A stretch of 12,877 nt of DNA. Origin: Robiginitomaculum sp. GTDB taxonomy: Bacteria; Pseudomonadota; Alphaproteobacteria; Caulobacterales; Maricaulaceae. The notes below the pieces were generated by a model. It searched no databases, was not told where the DNA came from, and was given only the letters and a program-made list of their open reading frames with translations. Shown here piece after piece: positions 5,721 to 12,196 of the stretch. Numbering within the stretch: position 1 is the first letter of the stretch; each line of letters opens with the position of its first letter. The position numbers were made by a program, and so were the translations under genes. The stretch lies in the NCBI GenBank assembly GCA_021647375.1, contig JAKIUV010000073.1:1-12877 (forward strand), written 5' to 3'.

Positions 5721-6185
5721 ATGAAACGCGAACTTAGAAATATAATGATGACCATGTTGTTGGTAACCGCCAGCGCAACACCTGTGTATGCGACTGAAAA
5801 CTACGTTAAAGAAGGCGTGAGCGGTACATCAAATATCACAGTCACCCTAACAGGTATTAAAGACATTAAGGGCATTGTACAGGCGGGACTTTATAGCAGT
5901 GAAGACGGATATAAAAATGGCGGCAGTGTACGCGGCGCACGGGTTGAGGTGAAAGCCGACACCGTCACTATCAATTATTCCGACCTGCCGGACGGCGAAT
6001 ATGCCATCAAGCTATTCCACGATGTAGACGGCGACGGGAAAATGGCCACCAATCTTTTCGGCATCCCGACCGAACCCTTTGCTTTCTCCAATAATGCAGT
6101 TGGTAAAATGGGGCCGGCAAAATGGGTGGATGCCAAATTCACCATAAGCGGCGCTAAAACCGCCCACGCCATCACCCTGAACTAG
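5721..6185 (+). CDS. Exported DUF2141 protein
   Basis: The protein has 154 residues from the ATG at 5721, which is preceded by GGAG with good spacing. The frame is open much further upstream (from 5424), but that part would be repeat-derived and has no start signal. Residues 1-24 form a signal peptide (K-R-E-L-R, hydrophobic M-M-T-M-L-L-V-T-A, cleavage after V-Y-A), so the product is periplasmic or secreted. The mature part is a beta-sandwich-like DUF2141 domain with the family marks G-I-V-Q-A-G-L-Y, L-P-D-G-E-Y-A-I-K and H-D-V-D-G-D-G-K followed by G-I-P-T-E-P-F-A-F-S-N-N. The D-x-D-G-D-G segment resembles a calcium-binding loop, but binding is not shown. Its function is unknown. It lies 9 nt before the carotenoid oxygenase gene, whose ribosome binding site overlaps this stop codon, so the two are co-expressed and possibly act together on an exported apolar substrate. 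Confidence 0.9.
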   Translation: MKRELRNIMMTMLLVTASATPVYATENYVKEGVSGTSNITVTLTGIKDIKGIVQAGLYSSEDGYKNGGSVRGARVEVKADTVTINYSDLPDGEYAIKLFHDVDGDGKMATNLFGIPTEPFAFSNNAVGKMGPAKWVDAKFTISGAKTAHAITLN

Positions 6186-6189
6186 GAGG
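6184..6189 (+). promoter_or_regulatory. Strong ribosome binding site AGGAGG overlapping the upstream stop
   Basis: AGGAGG shares its first two bases with the TAG stop of the DUF2141 gene and lies 5 nt before ATG 6195. It favours that start over the in-frame ATG at 6201 and suggests coupled translation. Confidence 0.75.
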
Positions 6190-6194
6190 CAATC

Positions 6195-7709
6195 ATGGAC
6201 ATGCACTTTTCACGTAGACAAGCCTTGCAAACAATTGGTGGCGGCGCAGCTCTAGGCGTTTTGGCAGGGTGCGGGATGAAAGCCGGAGCCTTGAGCGTGT
6301 CGGAAAGCTATGCCAAATCTGCCAAAAAGCATCCGTGGACACTGGGTTGGCGTTCGACCCCGGCGCGGGATTTGGCGACACCGGACATGAAATTGGTGTC
6401 CGGTAAAATTCCGAAAGGATTATCCGGCACATTTTACCGCAACGGCCCGGCTCTGTTTGAGAGAGATGGGGTCCGGCTTGAACACTGGTTTGACGGCGAC
6501 GGCATGGTGCATGCCTATAATATTGACGACGGCAATGTCTCCCACACGGGCCGCATGGTCCGCACAGGGAAATATGAGCGCGAAGAAAAGGCCGGGCGGT
6601 TTATGGTATCCGCCTTTGGTACGAAAATCGAAAACCCGGCACCAATCACTGGCCCGGACGATGTGAATACCGCCAACACCAGCGTCCTGCCAATTGGTGG
6701 TGAACTGTTGGCTTTATGGGAGGGCGGTTCGGCCTACAGGCTCGACGATACCACCTTGGAAACCATCGGTTCCAAGACCTGGGCGGCGGAGCTTAAAGGC
6801 ATGCCGTTTTCCGCTCATCCAAAAATAGAGACGGACGGATCGGTGTGGAATTTCGGTCAGGATGTGTTTGGTAAACGTATGTTGATTTATAAAATATCCG
6901 CTCGCGGAAAATTGACCGGCATGCACCTGATGAAAAATGTGCCCGGCGGTATGGTTCACGATTTTTGCATGACCAAGAGACATCTTATTTTTGTGGTGCC
7001 GTCCTTTCAGGCCGTACAAAAAGCAGACACATTTATCGGCATGTTCAAATGGCTACCACAAGAAAGCCAGCGGGTCATCGTGGTCGAGAAAGACAATCTG
7101 GACAACCGCCGCGAATTTGAACTACCGCCCGGGTTTCAATTTCATTACGGCAATGCTTGGGAAGACACATCAGGCGATATCCGTTTTAGTGTCTGTACGG
7201 GTGACAGCGGGTTTATCGAGACAGGCGCCCGTGCCGTGATGCGCGGGGAAACCTTTAACGTAAGCCCGGCGCGGCTGGCACATATAGTGTTGCGTAAGAA
7301 CGGTAGCGCAGAGATTAGCTCTGCCCTGAGCGACCGTGCCACCCATGAGTTTCCGCAATTTAATGCCCGCGTTCAAGGTACGAATGCCCGTTATCTCTAT
7401 ACCGTTGGCGACAATCACAAAAACCAGGTCGGGCAAATGTCAATGTTGAAACATGATTTGGAGAGCGGGAAAATCACCAGCCATAATTACGGCAAGCACA
7501 GCATAGTGGAAGAGCATTTGTTTATCCCGCGCCCCGGCGGTGTGCGCGAAGATGATGGATGGCTAATCGGTACCACGCTCTATTTGAAAACCAAAGCTAC
7601 GCGGCTCAATATCCTAAATGCGGCACGGCTGGAAGACGGCCCGGTGGCCGTGTTCGAACTTTCCTACGCCGTACCCCTCGGCTTTCACGGGGCATGGAAA
7701 GGCGCATAG
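6195..7709 (+). CDS. Carotenoid cleavage oxygenase family protein, Tat-exported lipoprotein candidate
   Basis: This is a non-haem Fe(II) dioxygenase of the RPE65/lignostilbene/apocarotenoid oxygenase family, 504 residues, full length. The four iron-ligand histidines are present: H208 (F-S-A-H-P-K), H255 (M-V-H-D-F), H317 (F-H-Y-G-N-A-W-E) and H498 (L-G-F-H-G-A-W). Other family marks are F-Y-R-N-G-P-A-L-F and W-F-D-G-D-G-M-V-H-A near residues 80-110. The N-terminus has a twin-arginine motif (S-R-R-Q-A-L), a hydrophobic stretch and a lipobox-like L-A-G-C at 23-26, so it may be a folded, Tat-exported lipoprotein. The substrate (carotenoid, apocarotenoid or stilbene-type phenolic) cannot be told from sequence. 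It is the second gene of an operon after DUF2141. A remnant of a third gene begins 2 nt after its stop. Confidence 0.93.
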   Translation: MDMHFSRRQALQTIGGGAALGVLAGCGMKAGALSVSESYAKSAKKHPWTLGWRSTPARDLATPDMKLVSGKIPKGLSGTFYRNGPALFERDGVRLEHWFDGDGMVHAYNIDDGNVSHTGRMVRTGKYEREEKAGRFMVSAFGTKIENPAPITGPDDVNTANTSVLPIGGELLALWEGGSAYRLDDTTLETIGSKTWAAELKGMPFSAHPKIETDGSVWNFGQDVFGKRMLIYKISARGKLTGMHLMKNVPGGMVHDFCMTKRHLIFVVPSFQAVQKADTFIGMFKWLPQESQRVIVVEKDNLDNRREFELPPGFQFHYGNAWEDTSGDIRFSVCTGDSGFIETGARAVMRGETFNVSPARLAHIVLRKNGSAEISSALSDRATHEFPQFNARVQGTNARYLYTVGDNHKNQVGQMSMLKHDLESGKITSHNYGKHSIVEEHLFIPRPGGVREDDGWLIGTTLYLKTKATRLNILNAARLEDGPVAVFELSYAVPLGFHGAWKGA

Positions 7710-7711
7710 TC

Positions 7712-7792
7712 ATGAGTTTAGCACCCATATTACAAGCACCGCCCGCTATACAAATTCATCTATGTATGGCTAGCAAACAAAAACGACCTTGA
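7712..7792 (+). pseudogene. Truncated gene start resembling a DUF2306 membrane protein
   Basis: An ATG 2 nt after the oxygenase stop, with AAGG upstream, opens a 26-codon frame: M-S-L-A-P-I-L-Q-A-P-P-A-I-Q-I-H, then L-C-M-A, then an unrelated tail to TGA. The first ~20 residues resemble the usual N-terminus of DUF2306 membrane proteins (start, small hydrophobic block, then I-Q-I-H before the first helix). The rest of such a protein is absent. It probably marks a deletion or recombination joint where the ArsR-alkB pair was brought next to the oxygenase operon. The match is from memory and short, so the call is tentative. Confidence 0.45.
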
Positions 7793-7793
7793 T

Positions 7794-7818
7794 ATATGTG
7801 CATTTATGTGCATACATA
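7794..7818. promoter_or_regulatory. Possible operator at the ArsR gene start
   Basis: TATGTGCAT occurs twice in direct orientation (7794-7802 and 7805-7813), and 7805-7818 also reads as TATGT-GCAT-ACATA, an inverted repeat. AT-rich dyads at their own start are common binding sites for ArsR-family repressors. If 7824 is the true start codon, this block lies just upstream of it. Confidence 0.35.
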
Positions 7819-8234
7819 CGCAGATGAACAGTGAAACCCGTAGTTTATCTCCTGAACACATGGCGTTGGCGCAAACCGCGCTGGATGTGTTTGACACCAA
7901 GTTTTTCAAAGCACTATGTGAGCCAACGCGTGTCGAGATAATCCGTAAACTTGTCCTCATAGGCACCTGTGATGTGGGCACTATTGCGGACGGACTTGCC
8001 CAAGACCGTTCCGTTATCTCGCGGCATTTGGCGGTGTTGGAACGGGCAGGCATTTGCCAAACCCGGAAAATCGGGCGGCGGGTTTTCTACGATTTGGACG
8101 GGCCGCACAATGTGGCAAAGGTTGCGACTATTTTGGAAGCAATCAAGCCTATGGCTTATCTCTGCAAGCCGTTTGAGGATCTTTCAGAGCAAAATAAAAA
8201 ACAAGAAAAAGGGTCTAGAAAAGGAGTTGCGTAA
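7806..8234 (+). CDS. ArsR-family winged-helix transcriptional regulator
   Basis: The protein has 142 residues from ATG 7806, or 136 from ATG 7824. Neither has a clear ribosome binding site. The later start would leave the dyad at 7794-7818 outside the gene and is slightly preferred on that ground. The HTH_5 domain is at ~30-105: F-F-K-A-L-C-E-P-T-R-V-E-I-I-R-K, then recognition helix R-S-V-I-S-R-H-L-A-V-L-E-R-A-G, then the wing G-R-R-V-F-Y-D-L. The classical metal site E-L-C-V-C-D-L is not present. Only one Cys (C55, in G-T-C-D-V) falls there, so a different ligand or redox signal is more likely than arsenite-type sensing. The tail (E-Q-N-K-K-Q-E-K-G-S-R-K) is charged. The TAA stop overlaps the alkB ATG by one base, so it very probably controls the hydroxylase gene. 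Confidence 0.88.
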   Translation: MCIHTQMNSETRSLSPEHMALAQTALDVFDTKFFKALCEPTRVEIIRKLVLIGTCDVGTIADGLAQDRSVISRHLAVLERAGICQTRKIGRRVFYDLDGPHNVAKVATILEAIKPMAYLCKPFEDLSEQNKKQEKGSRKGVA

Positions 8235-9430
8235 TGGCAGGTGTATTTACAGGCATAGATGAAAACGGGAATGAGGTTGTCTATAAGGACAAAAAGCGAC
8301 ATTTATGGTGGCTTGGTTATGTCGGGGTCTTTGTTTATTTAGGGACATTTTGGGGGTATTTTGCTCTTGGGAAAAACCCGCTTATACTCTGGTTTCCGGC
8401 CATCTATATTTATGTTATTACGTCGATGATTGACAAAGTTTTGGGTGAAGATACCCACAATCCACCCGAAGCCGTTGTTGATGATATGATCAAGGACAAT
8501 TATTACCGCTGGCATGTTATTGCCCATTTCCCGATCTTTTTCGCAACATTCTTTGCTTATGTCTGGCTTGTTGGCACGCAGGATTTACCTTGGTGGGCGA
8601 TTGTGGCGCTGATTATCGGTGTCGGCTCCGGTAGTGGCTCTATGCTGGCTTTCACCCATGAACTTGGCCATAAAAACAGACCATTTGACCGTGGCCTCGC
8701 GCGCATTGGTAATGTGCTGATGGGCTATGGCCATTTTAATATTGAGCATAATATGGGGCACCATGTCTGGGTGTCGACCCCCGAAGACCCGGCAAGTGCG
8801 CGTATGGGCGAAAGCATTTATCGGTTCATGTTGCGTGAAATCCCCGGCACCATTAAACGCGGCCTGCATCATGAAAAACGGCGCTTAGCCGCAAAAGGGC
8901 ACGGCTTTTGGTCTGTTCATAATGAGGTCTTACAGATTTATTTTGGCACACTCCTCATGATTATAGCCCTTGCCTTTATTTTTGGCCCTAACATTCTCTG
9001 GTTTGTCATCCCCCATCATATGATGGGTTGGTACGCCCTGACCCAAGCCAATTATGTGGAACATTACGGCCTGATGCGGGCAAAAAAACCGAACGGTAAA
9101 TACGAAAAATGCCAGCCTAAGCATAGCTGGAATACCAATCACCTGTGGTCAAATATGGGGCTGTTACATCTTCAGCGCCATTCCGACCACCATGCCAATC
9201 CCATGCGCCCTTACCATGTTTTGCGCGATTATGATAATGTGCCCTCCCTGCCAACTGGCTATGGCGGCTGCTTCTTGATGGCGGCTTTTCCGCATTGGTG
9301 GTACAGCGTCATGGACAAAAAGGTTATGGAATGGGCCGACGGCGACATCACTAAGGTCAATATAGACCCTAAGCGCAAAGAGAAATTATACCGTAAATAC
9401 GGCGGCGCGGAAATGGTTGCGGCGGAGTGA
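8234..9430 (+). CDS. alkB: Alkane 1-monooxygenase, AlkB type
   Basis: This is an integral-membrane di-iron hydroxylase that oxidises the terminal methyl of medium-chain n-alkanes to 1-alkanols, with electrons normally supplied by rubredoxin and rubredoxin reductase (neither is in the window). It has 398 residues, full length and without a rubredoxin fusion. All signature motifs are present: H142-E-L-G-H146-K, E171-H172-N-M-G-H176-H177 followed by V-S-T-P-E-D-P-A-S-A-R, N273-Y-V-E-H277-Y-G-L, and L313-Q-R-H316-S-D-H319-H320. Hydrophobic helices lie at about 24-46, 50-66, 94-114, 119-139 and 237-262. The Asn-Tyr-x-Glu-His-Tyr-Gly motif separates true AlkB from related desaturases and xylene monooxygenases. 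AGGAG precedes ATG 8234, which overlaps the stop of the ArsR gene (TAATG), implying coupling. The stop is 1 nt from the convergent pabB-pabC stop. Confidence 0.95.
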   Translation: MAGVFTGIDENGNEVVYKDKKRHLWWLGYVGVFVYLGTFWGYFALGKNPLILWFPAIYIYVITSMIDKVLGEDTHNPPEAVVDDMIKDNYYRWHVIAHFPIFFATFFAYVWLVGTQDLPWWAIVALIIGVGSGSGSMLAFTHELGHKNRPFDRGLARIGNVLMGYGHFNIEHNMGHHVWVSTPEDPASARMGESIYRFMLREIPGTIKRGLHHEKRRLAAKGHGFWSVHNEVLQIYFGTLLMIIALAFIFGPNILWFVIPHHMMGWYALTQANYVEHYGLMRAKKPNGKYEKCQPKHSWNTNHLWSNMGLLHLQRHSDHHANPMRPYHVLRDYDNVPSLPTGYGGCFLMAAFPHWWYSVMDKKVMEWADGDITKVNIDPKRKEKLYRKYGGAEMVAAE

Positions 9431-9431
9431 T

Positions 9432-11192
9432 TTATTGAGGCTCCATGCCAACCAACTTGACCTCCATAAGCCCGCGCACAGAATTGCCAATATAGATTTT
9501 TTCTGCGGCGCGGACATCGTCCAAACCCAAGATGTGTTCTTTGGCCTGGCCGCTCCTTAGCAAGACTTGGCGCAGGATGCCGGGCAGTAATCCGCACGAA
9601 ACCGGCGGCGTCAGCATTTGTCCGTCTTTGACAATAAATACATTTGTATAGCTACCCTCACACAACGCCCCGCATTCGTTGAACAGCAAGATTTCTTTAC
9701 ATTCAGTTTTCTCTTTCAAACGCCTGAGTTCGCCGTCAATAAAGTGCCGCCGGGTGGTTTTGTGTGCCAGCAAAACATCGCCAGACTGCACCGGGTTTTT
9801 GCTCATTGCCACAGGCCATGCCATTTCCGAATTTTCTATCTGCAAGGTGGAAGTTTCGATCTTGAACGCGCCCGATTTAGCGAGTTCCAGCCGCACTTTG
9901 TGCGCACCTGATAAATTCCTTACGGCTCGGTTTAAAGCCAAAACGATGTCTTGCCGCGCGCATTTAAACCCAAGCATATCAGCGGATTTCTCCAACCTAG
10001 CCATATGCAAATCCAGCCACATAAATCCGGTTTGTTTGTGCCAGCCAAATGTCTCGATGAGGCCAAAGCCGTCTTGCAAGAATGCCGCCTTGAGCAAGCA
10101 TTCTTCGTATTCACCTCGCGCCGCCGAATCTGCCACGACCCCACTGCCAACCGCATATTGACATGTACCGCCCGGGTTTAATTTCAAAGTGCGGATACCA
10201 ACATTGAACCGCGAATACCCGTCCGGGTCAATCAACCCAAGCGCCCCGCAATAAGCCCCGCGCGGGGTTTGTTCTAGCGCACGAATAACTTCCATGGCAC
10301 GCATTTTCGGCGCACCCGTCACCGAGCCGCACGGATATAAAGCCCGCAAAATCTCTGCAAATGGGGCGTCTTTAATAACCGCCTCTATCCCCGATGTCAT
10401 AGTGTGCAAACTCGGATAGGTTTCGACCGTGAATAAATCCGTAACCGATACCGAACCCGCCTCAGCTAAGCGCGATAAATCATTGCGCAGCAAATCCACG
10501 ATCATCAAATTTTCGGCGCGGTTTTTTGTGTCATGCTGAAGTGCCTTGGCCAATGCCCTGTCTTGGGCATCCGTTTCCCCGCGCCTAACCGTGCCTTTCA
10601 TAGGGCGCATGGAAATTTTAGCGCCGTCCTGCTCAAAAAACAATTCAGGTGATAGTGACACAATCTCCGCCCCATCTTGATTTCTGGCTAAACTTACCAC
10701 CCCGCCATATTTAACAGGCTGGGCAGTTTTCAACATGTCGTAAATCGCTGCCGCATCGCCTTGGTATGTACCGTGCAGGGAGAAGGTTAAATTGACCTGA
10801 TAAACATCGCCCGCTTTTATCCATGCCATGACTTTATCGAAACGTTTTTTATAATCCGCGAAATTCCAGCTTGGTTTCAAACTATTGATATGTCCACTTG
10901 CTAGAATCGGCAATTTTACATCTGTGAAACCGTCAAACACACCGAATTGCAAGAGCGGGTCATCTCTGTTTTCCGGCAAAAGCCCCCGCAATTTATCCTC
11001 AAATATATAACCCAATTCATAGGCGCAATATCCGGCCAAATATAACCCGTCCGCCCGGCAAGCCTCCATGCGCGCGAGTGCTTCTTCAACTTCGCCCGGC
11101 ATATGTGCCGTGATGATTTCGCGCGGGTTTTGGTACAGCCTGCGCCGCCCTGCCAGTTGGTCTTCAAAAAATACATATGCGCCATTCATCAT
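9432..11192 (-). CDS. pabBC: Aminodeoxychorismate synthase component I fused to aminodeoxychorismate lyase (PabB-PabC)
   Basis: This 586-residue fusion makes 4-aminobenzoate for folate in the cytoplasm. PabB converts chorismate and ammonia to 4-amino-4-deoxychorismate, and PabC (PLP enzyme) releases pyruvate. The chorismate-binding domain spans ~110-367 with G-D-V-Y-Q-V-N-L-T-F, S-P-E-L-F-F-E, M-K199-G-T, N-L-M-I-V-D-L-L-R-N-D and G-S-V-T-G-A-P-K. K199 corresponds to the covalent-intermediate Lys that distinguishes PabB from anthranilate synthase TrpE. The class-IV aminotransferase/lyase domain spans ~372-586, with D-G-F-G-L-I-E-T-F, the PLP Lys K478 in A-H-K-T-T-R-R, and G-S-Y-T-N-V-F-I-V. 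The glutamine amidotransferase PabA is not in the window and must be elsewhere. AGGGA precedes the ATG at 11192. It is divergent from the CitE-like gene (63-nt gap) and convergent with alkB. Confidence 0.94.
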   Translation of the reverse strand: MMNGAYVFFEDQLAGRRRLYQNPREIITAHMPGEVEEALARMEACRADGLYLAGYCAYELGYIFEDKLRGLLPENRDDPLLQFGVFDGFTDVKLPILASGHINSLKPSWNFADYKKRFDKVMAWIKAGDVYQVNLTFSLHGTYQGDAAAIYDMLKTAQPVKYGGVVSLARNQDGAEIVSLSPELFFEQDGAKISMRPMKGTVRRGETDAQDRALAKALQHDTKNRAENLMIVDLLRNDLSRLAEAGSVSVTDLFTVETYPSLHTMTSGIEAVIKDAPFAEILRALYPCGSVTGAPKMRAMEVIRALEQTPRGAYCGALGLIDPDGYSRFNVGIRTLKLNPGGTCQYAVGSGVVADSAARGEYEECLLKAAFLQDGFGLIETFGWHKQTGFMWLDLHMARLEKSADMLGFKCARQDIVLALNRAVRNLSGAHKVRLELAKSGAFKIETSTLQIENSEMAWPVAMSKNPVQSGDVLLAHKTTRRHFIDGELRRLKEKTECKEILLFNECGALCEGSYTNVFIVKDGQMLTPPVSCGLLPGILRQVLLRSGQAKEHILGLDDVRAAEKIYIGNSVRGLMEVKLVGMEPQ

Positions 11193-11255
11193 AGCAATTC
11201 CCTATACGCGCCTCATCTGCTAGGCTAGAAGCAATTGCACAAAAGAGAGATTATT
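11193..11255. promoter_or_regulatory. Shared divergent promoter region of pabBC and the CitE-like gene
   Basis: The 63 bases between the two start codons must hold both promoters. AGGGA serves pabBC and AGAGAGA serves the CitE-like gene. No convincing -35/-10 pair or operator dyad is seen by eye. Confidence 0.4.
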
Positions 11256-12140
11256 ATGTCAAAAATACTGCGGTCTTGGTTGTTCGTCCCAGCCGATAGC
11301 GAAAAAAAACTAGCCAAAGCAGGCGGTCTCGAAGCCGATGCTTTGATCCTGGATTTGGAGGACGCCGTCCTACCTGCCAACAAAGACAAAGGCCGCGACT
11401 TGGCCTGCAAGTTTTTACAACAAGCAAGAACCAAATCCCAAATCTGGGTGCGGATCAACCCTCTCGACAGTGAATATACCAGCGAAGATCTGGCCGCAAT
11501 CATTGCGCTGGCACCAGACGGGATTATGTTACCCAAGCCCGACGGCCCGGTTGATATAGAAACCCTAAGCCGCCGTCTTGACCGCTTAGAGGCCAAGCAT
11601 AACCTGCCGATTGGCGGCATCCAAATTCTGCCCGTAGCCACAGAAACCGCCCGCGCCGTCATGAGCCTTGGCCTGTATCCCCGTACCCATTTACCCAGAT
11701 TGCTCGGCCTGACCTGGGGGGCAGAAGATCTGGCCACCGACATTGGCGCGCTAACAAATAAGGACAAAAATGGCGACTTTGCTTTCACCTATAGGATGGT
11801 CAGAAGCCAGACCTTGCTCGCCGCTAAAGCCGCAGGCGGGCAGGCGATAGATACACTTTATGATAACTTTCGCGACAAAGACGGTCTACGCGCTCGCGCC
11901 GGGTGCGCATTTAGCGAGGGGTTCACCGGCATGCTCGCCATTCACCCCGCACAAGTCCCTATCATCAATAAAAGCTTCACCCCCACACTCGCCCAACTAC
12001 GCCACGCCGAAGCGGTCATTCAGGCATTCGCAGATAGTTCCGGTGCAGGTGCCGTGCAGGTTAACGGCAAAATGACCGACATCCCCCACTTGAAACAAGC
12101 GCAAAACATTTTAGCCCTGTATGCGAGCACTAAAGAATAG
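11256..12140 (+). CDS. CitE-like HpcH/HpaI-family lyase
   Basis: The protein has 294 residues from ATG 11256. A TTG at 11235 would add seven residues but lacks a ribosome binding site, while AGAGAGA lies just before the ATG. The TIM-barrel family contains citrate lyase beta, malyl-CoA and methylmalyl-CoA lyases and malyl-CoA thioesterases. Matching marks are L-R-S-W-L-F-V-P-A-D at the start, D-A-L-I-L-D-L-E-D-A-V, R66 in W-V-R-I-N-P-L (carboxylate/CoA substrate), E130 in A-T-E-T-A and D158 in W-G-A-E-D-L-A-T-D-I-G (Mg2+ ligands), and L-A-I-H-P-A-Q-V near residue 230. No citrate lyase alpha or acyl-carrier genes are next to it, so it is probably a stand-alone CoA-thioester lyase or thioesterase rather than part of citrate lyase. 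The exact substrate is not determined by sequence. Confidence 0.88.
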   Translation: MSKILRSWLFVPADSEKKLAKAGGLEADALILDLEDAVLPANKDKGRDLACKFLQQARTKSQIWVRINPLDSEYTSEDLAAIIALAPDGIMLPKPDGPVDIETLSRRLDRLEAKHNLPIGGIQILPVATETARAVMSLGLYPRTHLPRLLGLTWGAEDLATDIGALTNKDKNGDFAFTYRMVRSQTLLAAKAAGGQAIDTLYDNFRDKDGLRARAGCAFSEGFTGMLAIHPAQVPIINKSFTPTLAQLRHAEAVIQAFADSSGAGAVQVNGKMTDIPHLKQAQNILALYASTKE

Positions 12141-12196
12141 TGTATGCCCGCACCAAGGAAGAGCTATCCGTAAATTTTGTGGTGGTGCTTATTATA
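12141..12196. other. Short convergent intergenic gap
   Basis: These 56 bases separate the CitE-like gene from the convergent RTX gene. GCACCA (12150-12155) and TGGTGC (12183-12188) could pair around a 27-nt loop, but that is weak and has no T-run close by. No confident terminator is seen. Confidence 0.3.

Noticed and set aside
6714..7019. Minus-strand frame of 101 codons inside the oxygenase gene (and other long antisense frames in alkB, pabBC and the CitE-like gene)
   Set aside because: They are antisense shadows of well-supported genes, lack start signals and match no known family.
12150..12188. Terminator between the convergent CitE-like and RTX genes
   Set aside because: Only six base pairs around a 27-nt loop and no adjacent T-run on either strand.
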